Below are positions 24,068-31,646 of a stretch of DNA of 32,656 nt, piece after piece (positions within the stretch are counted from its first letter, which is position 1; each line of letters begins with the position of its first letter). The translations under genes and the position numbers were made by a program. Below the pieces are notes generated by a model, which searched no databases, was not told where the DNA came from, and saw nothing but the letters and a program-made list of their open reading frames with translations. The stretch is from an uncultured Bacilli bacterium (GTDB lineage Bacteria; Bacillota_I; Bacilli_A; RF39; UBA660): positions 1-32,656 of the forward strand of contig CANQJD010000012.1 of assembly GCA_947624175.1 (NCBI GenBank), given 5' to 3'.

Positions 24068-24089
24068 TGTCAACAAAAATATGTTGACA
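24068..24089. promoter_or_regulatory. Perfect inverted repeat overlapping the rpsP -35 box
   Basis: TGTCAACA (24068-24075) and TGTTGACA (24082-24089) are perfect 8-bp inverted repeats separated by 6 bases. The right arm contains the TTGACA -35 box of rpsP. It may be an operator, or a hairpin ending the upstream surface gene. No T run follows, which favours an operator. Confidence 0.5.
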
Positions 24090-24112
24090 AGCATATAATT
24101 TTAATGTATAAT
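24084..24112 (+). promoter_or_regulatory. rpsP promoter
   Basis: Consensus TTGACA (24084-24089), 17 bases, consensus TATAAT (24107-24112). It is among the strongest promoters in the window, as expected for a ribosomal protein. Confidence 0.85.
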
Positions 24113-24138
24113 TATAACCAAGAAAGGAAGTGTTATAA

Positions 24139-24408
24139 ATGGCAGTTAAATTAAGACTTAAAAGAATGGGAAGTAAAAAGAAACCAGTATATAGAATTGT
24201 TGCTATTGATTCACATACAAAAAGAGATGGAGAATATATTGAATTAGTTGGAACTTATAATCCTTTAACTAATCCTGCAACTGTTAAAATAAGTGAAGAA
24301 GTTGCACTTAAATGGTTAAAAAATGGAGCAATTCCAAGTGATACAGTTCGTAACTTATTAAGTGATGCTGGAATTATGAAGAAATTCCATGAAACAAAAG
24401 GTGAATAA
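24139..24408 (+). CDS. rpsP: 30S ribosomal protein S16
   Basis: The 89 residues match S16: [14 protein letters not shown] at the start, then [16 protein letters not shown] and a basic C-terminal half with [12 protein letters not shown]. It is a structural protein of the 30S body. The binding site is AAAGGAAG. It is followed after one base by khpA. The usual partners ffh upstream and rimM-trmD-rplS downstream are not adjacent. Confidence 0.97.
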   Translation: MAVKLRLKRMGSKKKPVYRIVAIDSHTKRDGEYIELVGTYNPLTNPATVKISEEVALKWLKNGAIPSDTVRNLLSDAGIMKKFHETKGE

Positions 24409-24409
24409 T

Positions 24410-24658
24410 ATGGATTATGTTAAATTAACAGAAAGACTTATTAAAGCTTTAGCTAAAAACGAAGAAGCAGTAACCGTTAAAGAATTTCCTAGTGAAGACT
24501 CTAAACGAGTTGAGATTGAAGTTTTAGTTGAAGCAGATGATTTACCAAGAGTAATTGGTAAGAGTGGCCGAAATATAAATGCTGTAAGAACTATCTTAAA
24601 AGCTAGTAGTAGTTTACATGACCATAAGTATATTAACTTAAATGTCGAAAGTTTTTAA
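24410..24658 (+). CDS. khpA: KH-domain RNA-binding protein KhpA
   Basis: The 82-residue product is a single type II KH domain with the GxxG loop as Gly-Lys-Ser-Gly in VIGKSGRNINAVRTIL. In Gram-positive bacteria KhpA pairs with KhpB/Jag to bind RNA and influence cell elongation and division. The start is ATG 24410, one base after the rpsP stop, with AAAGGTG upstream inside rpsP, so it is translationally coupled. An upstream in-frame GTG within rpsP is not needed. Confidence 0.92.
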   Translation: MDYVKLTERLIKALAKNEEAVTVKEFPSEDSKRVEIEVLVEADDLPRVIGKSGRNINAVRTILKASSSLHDHKYINLNVESF

Positions 24659-24679
24659 CTAGTTTTTACTAGTTTTTTT
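24657..24679 (+). terminator. Intrinsic terminator of rpsP-khpA
   Basis: AACTAGT (24657-24663) pairs with ACTAGTT (24668-24674) around TTTT, and the T run continues to 24679. It overlaps the khpA stop codon. Confidence 0.85.
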
Positions 24680-24688
24680 CTTTTTATC

Positions 24689-24717
24689 TTTATTTATTTT
24701 AAAAAATAGTATATAAT
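24689..24717 (+). promoter_or_regulatory. Candidate promoter of the rhomboid gene
   Basis: TTTATT (24689-24694), 17 bases, TATAAT (24712-24717). The -35 is weak and the start codon close, giving a very short leader. Confidence 0.5.
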
Positions 24718-24737
24718 CTTTATTAAAGGTGATTGAG

Positions 24738-25892
24738 ATGAATGTAGAAGCAATAAATAATCGAGATTTAATTACAATGAAATTATTACATTACTTTATT
24801 ACAGTTAAAAATTATACACCGATGATAGTTCAAGGAGCTAAAAATGAAATTTGGCTTGAGAACTTAGAAGAAGATGTTAAAATAGTAAGAATTGTTAATA
24901 ATTATATCCATAATGATGAACAAATGCAATTTGATTTATTTAAAACAAGGAGATTAGTTAATAAAATAAAGAAAAAAACTTTTTCTTTAAAAATGCAAGT
25001 TTTAAATATATTTACAGATTTAGGTGATAATGTTAATTTTGAAGAATTAGATAAAGTAAATGATAAAGTATTAAAGTTTATTAATGCTAAAGAAGAAAAA
25101 GATGTTTTAAATAATAAATTTATTAAAGCTAATTTTTCGGATTTAAAAAATAATTTTGCTTATAGTGAAGAAGGTTTCGGACTATTCTTAAAAATAACTA
25201 ATGAAATTAATCAAAAGAATAGAGAAGAAGCGATTAAAACAGGAGATATTTTTGAGCCTAAAAGAATTATTGTAACTTATGTTATAATTGGAATATTAGT
25301 TGCTATTCATGCTTATGGTTTATTGTTTAATCAAAGTAATAATTTAATTAATATGTTTGCAGTCTATGGACCTTATATAAGGGGATATCATGAATATTAT
25401 AGATTAATAACTGGTACACTTCTTCATGGAGGGATTATTCATTTACTTACTAACTGTTATGCTTTATATATAATTGGTAAGCAAATTGAAAGTTTTTATG
25501 GTAAAGGAAAGATGCTTATTATTTATATCTTCTCTGGTTTATGTGGTAGTTTATTAAGTATTTCTTTATCAGAATATGCATCAGTTGGAGCCAGTGGTGC
25601 TATCTTTGGACTTATGGGTAGTTTACTTTATTTTGGTTATTACTACAGAGTTTATTTAGGAAGTACTTGGAAAAATAATATTTTACCAGTTATTGTTTTA
25701 AACCTTATATTAGGTTTCTTGGTTCCAGGTATAGATTACTTTGCTCATATTGGAGGATTAATCGGTGGTATTTTAATCAGTATGGCTTTAGGACTTAAAT
25801 ATAAAGAAAGAAAGAGAGATCAAATAAATGGTTACATCTTATCAGCAATTTTCTTAATTTTCTTGATATATTTAGGTATATTTATAAAATAG
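24738..25892 (+). CDS. Rhomboid-family intramembrane serine protease
   Basis: It cleaves substrates within the membrane. The start is ATG 24738 after AAAGGTG, and the GTG at 24729 is part of the site. The 384 residues comprise a cytoplasmic N-domain (about 1-175), like that of GluP/YqgP, then about seven membrane helices. The catalytic Ser286 lies in GASGAIFGL and His337 in HIGGLIGG. HGGIIHLLTN (near 237-246) carries the conserved His and Asn of the oxyanion region. It lies where rimM and trmD often follow rpsP in other Bacillota. Confidence 0.92.
   Translation: MNVEAINNRDLITMKLLHYFITVKNYTPMIVQGAKNEIWLENLEEDVKIVRIVNNYIHNDEQMQFDLFKTRRLVNKIKKKTFSLKMQVLNIFTDLGDNVNFEELDKVNDKVLKFINAKEEKDVLNNKFIKANFSDLKNNFAYSEEGFGLFLKITNEINQKNREEAIKTGDIFEPKRIIVTYVIIGILVAIHAYGLLFNQSNNLINMFAVYGPYIRGYHEYYRLITGTLLHGGIIHLLTNCYALYIIGKQIESFYGKGKMLIIYIFSGLCGSLLSISLSEYASVGASGAIFGLMGSLLYFGYYYRVYLGSTWKNNILPVIVLNLILGFLVPGIDYFAHIGGLIGGILISMALGLKYKERKRDQINGYILSAIFLIFLIYLGIFIK
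25863..25890 (+). promoter_or_regulatory. Candidate dacF promoter inside the end of the rhomboid gene
   Basis: TTGATA (25863-25868), 16 bases, TAAAAT (25885-25890). The start would fall within the rhomboid terminator, leaving out its 5' arm, so the dacF transcript would escape termination. Confidence 0.5.
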
Positions 25893-25914
25893 AACGTAAT
25901 AGTTCTTTTTTTTT
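25891..25914 (+). terminator. Intrinsic terminator of the rhomboid gene
   Basis: AGAAC (25891-25895) pairs with GTTCT (25902-25906) around a 6-nt loop, followed by a T run to 25914. The stem is short but the T run is long, and it overlaps the stop codon. Confidence 0.65.
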
Positions 25915-25938
25915 ATCATAAAATTTAGAGAGGTGGCT

Positions 25939-27099
25939 ATGAAAAAGTTTTTAAAAATAATTTTTCTTTTACTAATAACTTTTAGTTTATTACCAATAAA
26001 AACTTATGCAGCTAATGATTTACTTGGAAATGCTAAAGCAGGTATTTTAATGGATTATGAAAGTGGTACGATTTTATATGAAAAAAATGCTAATGAAAGA
26101 TTAAGTGTTGCTTCAATGACTAAAATGATGGGAATGATTTTAGTTATGGAGGCTTTAGAAGATGGTTCTTTAAGATTAGATGAAAAAGTTAAGGCTAGTA
26201 AAAATGCAGCGGGTATGGGAGGTTCTCAAATTTGGCTTGAAGAAGGAGAAGAAATAACAGTTTTAGATTTAATTAAAGGGATAATGATGGCTAGTGCTAA
26301 TGATGGTATTGTTTGTATGGCTGAAAGGATTGGGGGAACGGAAAAGAATTTTGTTTCGATGATGAATTCTAAAGCCAAAGAATTAGGTCTTAAAAATACC
26401 AATTTTGTAAATCCAACGGGACTTGATGAAGATAATCATTATTCAAGTGCTTATGATATGGCCTTAATTGCAAAAGAACTTTTAAAACATGAAGATATAT
26501 TAAAATATACAAGTATCTATGAAGATTATTTAAGAAAAGGAACTAGTCGGGAATTTTGGCTAGTTAACACGAATAAATTAATTGCAAGTTATAAAGGAGC
26601 AGATGGGTTAAAAACCGGGATGACTGATAATGCTGGTTATTGTATGGCGGTTACGGCTAAAAGAAATAATATGAGGTTGATTGCAATTGTTTTAGGAGAA
26701 AAAGAAGGAAAAGTCAGAAATCAAGAAACAGCTGAACTATTGGATTATGGTTTTAATTTATATGAAGTAACAACAATTAAACAAAAAGGAGAAGTCTTAG
26801 GAACTATTAATATTGATAAAGCTAATCTTAAAGAAATAGAGATTGTAGCAGGAAGTGATGTTACGATTTTAAAGAAAAAAGCGGATAAAGACAAAGAATA
26901 TAAAACAAGTGTTGAACTTAATACTTTAAAACTTCCAATTAGTAAAGGAGATACGATTGGAAAATTAATAGTAAGAGATACAAATGGGAATAAAATAGAT
27001 GAGGTTTCAATCACGATTAATAATGATATTAAAAAAGATAATTTCTTTAATATCTTCTTAAAACTTCTAAAAAGTATGATTCAAGGAGAACTATTTTAG
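25939..27099 (+). CDS. D-alanyl-D-alanine carboxypeptidase (DacA/DacF type PBP)
   Basis: It trims the terminal D-Ala from peptidoglycan stem peptides outside the membrane. The 386 residues start at ATG 25939 after GAGAGGTGG. The signal peptide (1-25) ends Thr-Tyr-Ala-Ala. The active-site motifs of the S11 family are SMTK (59-62), SAN (119-121) and KTG (225-227). A beta domain (about 260-355) and a C-terminal amphipathic helix (about 365-386) for membrane attachment complete the PBP5 plan. The subtype (vegetative DacA or sporulation DacF) cannot be decided. Confidence 0.95.
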   Translation: MKKFLKIIFLLLITFSLLPIKTYAANDLLGNAKAGILMDYESGTILYEKNANERLSVASMTKMMGMILVMEALEDGSLRLDEKVKASKNAAGMGGSQIWLEEGEEITVLDLIKGIMMASANDGIVCMAERIGGTEKNFVSMMNSKAKELGLKNTNFVNPTGLDEDNHYSSAYDMALIAKELLKHEDILKYTSIYEDYLRKGTSREFWLVNTNKLIASYKGADGLKTGMTDNAGYCMAVTAKRNNMRLIAIVLGEKEGKVRNQETAELLDYGFNLYEVTTIKQKGEVLGTINIDKANLKEIEIVAGSDVTILKKKADKDKEYKTSVELNTLKLPISKGDTIGKLIVRDTNGNKIDEVSITINNDIKKDNFFNIFLKLLKSMIQGELF

Positions 27100-27108
27100 T
27101 TCTTTTTT
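27087..27108 (+). terminator. Intrinsic terminator of the carboxypeptidase gene
   Basis: AGAACT (27087-27092) pairs with AGTTCT (27098-27103) around ATTTT, and the T run extends to 27108. It overlaps the stop codon. Confidence 0.8.
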
Positions 27109-27151
27109 ACATAAATATGTAAACAAATTAAAAATAATAATATGTAAAAAA

Positions 27152-27180
27152 TTGAAAATGTGTTATTATATATGTATAAG
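27152..27180 (+). promoter_or_regulatory. Promoter of the tandem surface protein pair
   Basis: TTGAAA (27152-27157), 17 bases, TATAAG (27175-27180), preceded by TG. The first gene starts at 27211 after AGAGG. Confidence 0.65.
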
Positions 27181-27210
27181 TGTAAGAATATATAATGAAA
27201 AGAGGTTAAT

Positions 27211-28818
27211 ATGGAACCTAAATTAGTAAGAAAAGATATAAAATATCAAAAGAAAACTTTAATGATTGTAAGTCTTTTAGTAATTTCCTTATTCATAGGT
27301 GGAAGTTTTGCTTTGCTATCTAGTTCAGATGAAACCGAAGAAGTAGTAACTTTTAAAACAGGTAATTTTAATTTAGAAGTAGCAACAACTGGTACTTTAA
27401 GTTTAGATGGTGAAGTGCCAAAAAGTTATGATGATGGATTTAAGAATAATGATATAACTTTAACGTTAACAAATACAGGAAGTTTAGAAATTGGAAAATA
27501 TGATGTTAAGTTAGAAGGAGATACTGGAACTACACTTGATGCTAATTATATTAGGTATAGTGTCTCAGATGATGAAGGAAAAACATATCTTGCATCTAAA
27601 TTATTAAGTGAAACAAATAATATAATTTATACAGGATATAGTTTAAAAGATACGAAGGTATTAAAAGTTAAGTTATGGATAGATGAAGATGCAGGAGAGG
27701 CTGCCTTAAAGAAAAGTTATAATGGAAAAATAAATGTTGAATTATATCAAAATGATGATACATTAGTAGATGTTGTAAAGAGTAAATTAGTAAGTAATTA
27801 TTCTGGAAGTAATGAAAGTTTTGAAGGCGGAGTTGTAGCAGTTAATAATGATGGTAATTTATATCATGAAACAAAGTCTGAAACAATAAGAGAATATAGA
27901 TATTCAGGGCTAACTGTTAATAATTATGTAACTTTTAATGATGAAGTTTGGAGAATAGTTGGAGTTTTTAAAGATGAAAATGGAGAAGAACATATTAAGA
28001 TAGTCAGAAATGAGGTAATAAAACCAGCAGATTTTCCAACAATATTTGAAGTAAACAATGTAGTTTATAATATAAAATCAACTGAAACAAATGGAGATTA
28101 TGCTTATTGGAATTCTAAAGCAAGTGATTCCAATAATGACTGGGCAACTGCAGGCATTCAGTATTGGTTGAATGCAGGAGATGATGAACAAAGTAAAAGT
28201 CCTGAGGCAGGCTACATGAGTTACTTAAGTAAAGATGCTAAAGATATGATAGAAAAAACAAAATATTATTTAGGAACTCTAACATATTACAATCAAAATA
28301 TGAATGGCGGGAGTACTGCTATATATGGAATAAAAGACACAGCAAATGAAGCCTATAAAAACGAGAGAGCAGTAACAGGATGTGATGACAAAAAAGGTCC
28401 AACTGAAAATAATAGCACGTTAAAAGTTCAGGATAATGCAACATGCCGAGTATGGGCAAATAATCAAGCAACTTGGGAAGGAAAGATAGCCTTATTATAT
28501 CCGAGTGACTATGGCTATAGTGCTGATAGTTCACATTGGAATATTATATTAGGACGTGGAACGTTTGACGGAAATGCTAGTGATAGAAACTGGTTGCAAC
28601 AAACCTTGAATCATAACGACATTTACGAATGGCTATTGTCACCTTCGATTTATGGTTATGGATATACTTCCGTTTGGAATCCGACTGGCTATTTGAACTG
28701 TAATTACGTCTCTTTGTCAGCTTGGGCTATTAGACCTACGTTATATTTAAAAAACGATGTTAAAATAACAGGAGGGACTGGAACACAAGAAAATCCGTAT
28801 AAACTTATATTAAATTAA
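27211..28818 (+). CDS. Surface protein with TasA-like N-domain and DUF6273-like C-domain, tandem copy 1
   Basis: The product has 535 residues. A basic N-terminus is followed by a hydrophobic segment (about 15-36) ending Gly-Gly-Ser-Phe-Ala, typical of SipW-type signals. Residues 40-190 match the TasA/camelysin plan: a TFKTGNFNLEV strand, LTLTNTGSLEIGKY and KVKLWIDEDAG. Residues 225-535 are DUF6273-like: WRIVGVF, IQYWLNAG, a LLYPSDYG motif near 430, WLLSP near 475, a divergent tip, then IRPTLYLKNDV and NPYKLILN. The first 200 or so residues are nearly identical to the next gene, but the tip is not. Codon use changes in the last third (ACG, GAC, CGA, TTG appear), suggesting recombination. It is probably expressed with the gene at 28850, 31 bases downstream. 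Confidence 0.75.
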   Translation: MEPKLVRKDIKYQKKTLMIVSLLVISLFIGGSFALLSSSDETEEVVTFKTGNFNLEVATTGTLSLDGEVPKSYDDGFKNNDITLTLTNTGSLEIGKYDVKLEGDTGTTLDANYIRYSVSDDEGKTYLASKLLSETNNIIYTGYSLKDTKVLKVKLWIDEDAGEAALKKSYNGKINVELYQNDDTLVDVVKSKLVSNYSGSNESFEGGVVAVNNDGNLYHETKSETIREYRYSGLTVNNYVTFNDEVWRIVGVFKDENGEEHIKIVRNEVIKPADFPTIFEVNNVVYNIKSTETNGDYAYWNSKASDSNNDWATAGIQYWLNAGDDEQSKSPEAGYMSYLSKDAKDMIEKTKYYLGTLTYYNQNMNGGSTAIYGIKDTANEAYKNERAVTGCDDKKGPTENNSTLKVQDNATCRVWANNQATWEGKIALLYPSDYGYSADSSHWNIILGRGTFDGNASDRNWLQQTLNHNDIYEWLLSPSIYGYGYTSVWNPTGYLNCNYVSLSAWAIRPTLYLKNDVKITGGTGTQENPYKLILN

Positions 28819-28849
28819 ATGATTTGATAAAAAAGAAAGTAGGTGGGAT

Positions 28850-30394
28850 ATGGAACCTAAATTAATAAGAAAAGATATAAAATATCAAAAGAAAACTTTA
28901 ATAATTGTAAGTCTTTTAGTAATAAGTTTATTTGTAGGAGGAAGTTTTGCCTTATTATCTAGTTCAGATGAAACCGAAGAAGTAGTAACTTTTAAAACAG
29001 GTAATTTTAATTTAGAAGTAGCAACTGCTGGAACATTAAGTTTAGATGGAGAAGTACCAAAAAGTTATGATGATGGTTTTAAAAATAGTGATATAACTTT
29101 AACCTTAACAAATACAGGTAGTTTAGAAATTGGAAAATATGAAGTAAAATTAGATGGAGATACAGGAACAACACTTGATGCTAATTATATTAGATATAGT
29201 GTCTCAGATGATGAAGAGAAAACTTATTTAGCCTCTAAATTATTAAGTGAAACCAATAATATAATTTATACAGGATATAGTTTAAAAGATACGAAGGTAT
29301 TAAAAGTAAAGTTATGGATAGATGAGAAAGCAGGCGAAGCAGCTTTAAAGAAAAGTTATAATGGAAAAATAAATGTTGAATTATATCAAAATGATGATAC
29401 ATTAGTAGATGTTGTAAAGAGTAAATTAGTAAGTAATTATTCTGGAAGTAGTGAAAATTTTGAAGGCGGGTTAGTAGCAGTTAATACTAATGGAGATTTA
29501 TATCATGAAACAAATTCAGAAGAAATAAGAGAATATAGATACTCAGGACCAACTGTAAATAACTATGTAACTTTTAATGAAGAAATGTGGAGAATAATTG
29601 GAGTATTTAAAGATGAAGAAAATACAGAACATGTTAAAATAGTAAAAAATGAGACATTAAGTGGAATATTTCCAGAAACCTATACAATAAGTGGAACAAC
29701 TTATAATATAAGATATACTAGCAATGATATTAGTGCCTATTGGAATAACAAAGTAAGTGGAACAAATAATAATGATTGGGCAACCTCCGGACTACAATAT
29801 TGGTTAAATACAAAAGAAGATGAAAACGAAGTAGAAACAAATAAAGGATATTTAAGTACATTAAAAGGAAATGCATTAAGTATGATAGAAGAGACAAAAT
29901 ATTATTTGGGAACTATAACATATGATTCAGTAGGTTCTACTGGAATAATAGATAATCCAAAAACAGCCTATGTCAATGAAAGAGATGTAGAAAGTTGTGT
30001 GGGAAATACTGGAAAGAGTGAAATTGAAAATGGTTGTAAGGTATTTGCAGGAAATCAAGCAACATGGAAAGGAAAAGTAGCATTATTGTACCAATCAGAT
30101 TATGGTTTTAGTACCAAAAGTAGTAATTGGGAAATGCAATTAAGTAATTTTAGTAGTATAAAATCATCAAGTTGGTTAAATTCAGAAAATCATAGTAGTT
30201 ATGAATGGATGTTGTCTCCGACCTCTAATGGTCCGACTCGGGTGTCTTTTTGGCATCCGTCTGGTACTATAGGTACTGCTAGTGTCTCCGTTGACTACGG
30301 TAGCATCCGTCCAACTATTAATCTAATATCTGATGTTAAAATCACATCAGGTGATGGAACAAGTGCAAATCCATATAAGCTTATATTAAATTAG
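28850..30394 (+). CDS. Surface protein with TasA-like N-domain and DUF6273-like C-domain, tandem copy 2
   Basis: The product has 514 residues and the same plan as the gene at 27211: SipW-like signal, TasA-like domain to about 190, then DUF6273-like domain with WRIIGVF, LQYWLNT, LLYQSDYG, WMLSP, a divergent tip and IRPTINL. It starts after AGGTGGG. The most striking part is the tip at 30215-30310. It aligns without gaps to 28639-28734 of the sister gene but shares few residues. It uses CCG, TCC, CGG, CGT, GTC and GAC codons that are rare elsewhere in the gene, and is about 52% G+C by hand count (50 of 96). This looks like an acquired or exchanged segment in a ligand-binding tip. The gene is closed by its own terminator. 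Confidence 0.75.
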   Translation: MEPKLIRKDIKYQKKTLIIVSLLVISLFVGGSFALLSSSDETEEVVTFKTGNFNLEVATAGTLSLDGEVPKSYDDGFKNSDITLTLTNTGSLEIGKYEVKLDGDTGTTLDANYIRYSVSDDEEKTYLASKLLSETNNIIYTGYSLKDTKVLKVKLWIDEKAGEAALKKSYNGKINVELYQNDDTLVDVVKSKLVSNYSGSSENFEGGLVAVNTNGDLYHETNSEEIREYRYSGPTVNNYVTFNEEMWRIIGVFKDEENTEHVKIVKNETLSGIFPETYTISGTTYNIRYTSNDISAYWNNKVSGTNNNDWATSGLQYWLNTKEDENEVETNKGYLSTLKGNALSMIEETKYYLGTITYDSVGSTGIIDNPKTAYVNERDVESCVGNTGKSEIENGCKVFAGNQATWKGKVALLYQSDYGFSTKSSNWEMQLSNFSSIKSSSWLNSENHSSYEWMLSPTSNGPTRVSFWHPSGTIGTASVSVDYGSIRPTINLISDVKITSGDGTSANPYKLILN

Positions 30395-30420
30395 ACTTCA
30401 GTATTGAAGTTCTTTTTTTT
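30394..30420 (+). terminator. Intrinsic terminator of the surface protein pair
   Basis: ACTTCA (30395-30400) pairs with TGAAGT (30405-30410) around GTAT, followed by a T-rich run to 30420. Confidence 0.8.
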
Positions 30421-30465
30421 TACATTAATTATTAGATTAAAACATAAAATTAATAGGAGGTTTGG

Positions 30466-31344
30466 ATGAATCGAAAAGGATTAAGTTTGGAAGAAGTAAT
30501 AAAAAGTCGCAAAGAACATGGTGAAAATGTAATTGAAGTACATAAAAAAAATAAATTTTTATCTTTATTAATAGAATCATTAGGTGACCCTATTATAAAA
30601 ATATTATTAATTGCTTTAGCAATTAAAATTGTTTTTTTATTTCAAGATTTTGACTTCTATGAGACAATTGGCATTTTTATAGCTGTGTTTTTAGCAACAT
30701 TTATTTCAACTATTTCAGAATATGGGAGTGAAAGAGCATTTGAAAAATTAGGTGAAGAAGCATCCAAAATAAATGTAAGAGTTTTAAGAAATAATAAAAT
30801 TGAAGTTATTAATATAAATGAAGTAGTAGTAGGTGATATCGTAATATTAGAAATGGGTGATAAAATTCCAGCTGATGGTATTTTGATTGAAGGTAATGTT
30901 ACAGTTGATGAATCGCTTTTAAATGGGGAACCCAAAGAAAGCAAAAAATACCCTTATTTAAATGGTAAAAAAACGGAACGAAATTATTTATATCGAGGAA
31001 CAACTATTTATTCTGGAGTTGGAAGAATGTTAGTAACCAGTGTCGGTATGAACACTTTATATGGTCATTTAGCTTTAGAACTTCATGAACAAGAACCAAC
31101 TAGTCCTTTAAAAAGTAGATTAACAGATCTTGCTAAAGTTATAAGTAGAATTGGTTATATAGGAGCTATTTTAGTAACCATAGCTTATTTATTTTCTAAA
31201 ATAGTTATTGAAAATAATTATGATATATCTCTTATTAAAGCAACTATAACTAATTTTCCTTTGATGATGAATTATTTAATATATGCCTTAACATTAAGTG
31301 TTACAATCATCGTGGTAGCAGTACCAGATGATTGTTTTTTTTAA
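30466..31344 (+). pseudogene. Truncated P-type cation ATPase
   Basis: The 292 residues are the N-terminal third of a P2-type (PacL-like) ATPase, normally near 880. Present are the N-terminal region, two helices (about 40-55 and 65-80), the actuator domain with GDIVILEMGDKIPADGI and DESLLNGEPKE (the TGES equivalent), and helices near 230 and 275. The frame ends Val-Ala-Val-Pro-Asp-Asp-Cys-Phe-Phe, exactly where PEGLP of the fourth helix should begin. The phosphorylation motif DKTGT and the nucleotide domain are absent, and no continuation is seen in any frame up to 31646. The AGGAGG site is intact. It cannot pump ions as it stands. The break precedes the second G8 leader, suggesting a rearrangement. 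Confidence 0.85.
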
Positions 31345-31361
31345 TGATTATAAAATTTCTC

Positions 31362-31390
31362 TTGATAATATAATTTAAATGTAGTAAAAT
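31362..31390 (+). promoter_or_regulatory. Promoter of the second G8 leader and its small ORF
   Basis: TTGATA (31362-31367), 17 bases, TAAAAT (31385-31390). It follows the broken ATPase gene and would drive a leader transcript of about 180 bases to the terminator at 31534-31577. Confidence 0.65.
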
Positions 31391-31427
31391 TAAATAGAAA
31401 GTAAAAATAAGAGAGGAATGACCAATA

Positions 31428-31496
31428 ATGACAAAGTATATGAAAAATATTCTTGATACAAAAGTTAACGTTTTGTCAACAATGGGGGGGGTATAG
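31428..31496 (+). CDS. 22-codon leader ORF containing the G8 tract
   Basis: ATG at 31428 follows GAGAGGA (31411-31417) with 10-base spacing and an upstream promoter. The 22-residue product ends in LSTMGGV, and the ATG-GGG-GGG-G run is the homopolymer. A change in tract length would shift the frame. With nine G the frame would continue to a TAA at about 31551 inside the terminator loop, so ribosomes would cover the 5' arm of the hairpin. With seven G it would stop within four codons. It may be a leader peptide, or the remnant of a longer gene. Known relatives are not recognised. Confidence 0.5.
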   Translation: MTKYMKNILDTKVNVLSTMGGV

Positions 31497-31522
31497 TACC
31501 TAAATCACTTTCTATAAAAAAT
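31474..31522 (+). repeat. G8 leader repeat, copy 2
   Basis: TGTCAACA (31474-31481), overlapping AATG and eight G (31484-31491), then the 23-nt block at 31500-31522 matching 125-147 at 21 of 23. It is in the same orientation as copy 1, 31.4 kb away. The spacing between octamer and G tract is 2 bases here and 13 in copy 1. Confidence 0.75.
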
Positions 31523-31533
31523 GACAAATATAG

Positions 31534-31577
31534 ACACATAGAACTAGTATAATAAAACTAGATTTTATGTGTTTTTT
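31534..31577 (+). terminator. Intrinsic terminator or attenuator behind the second G8 leader
   Basis: The outer stem is ACACATA (31534-31540) with TATGTGT (31566-31572) and the inner stem CTAGT (31544-31548) with ACTAG (31557-31561), followed by T to 31577. The two-tier shape mirrors 158-207. Confidence 0.75.
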
Positions 31578-31586
31578 ATCATTGAT

Positions 31587-31615
31587 TTGAAAGGTGGGGC
31601 AGCTTGTGTTATAAT
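31587..31615 (+). promoter_or_regulatory. Promoter of the last surface protein gene
   Basis: TTGAAA (31587-31592), 17 bases, TATAAT (31610-31615) with TG one base before it (extended -10). It lies between the terminator and the gene, unlike copy 1, where no such promoter is seen. Confidence 0.75.
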
Positions 31616-31646
31616 GGATAAAGAAAACTAGAAAGGAAAGATACAA

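Noticed and set aside
28639-30310. Variable tips as targets of a diversity-generating retroelement
   Set aside because: The fold and position would fit, but no reverse transcriptase or template repeat is in the window. The two tips also differ at runs of consecutive codon positions, including all 12 bases of four codons, which a single template with only adenines changed does not explain well.
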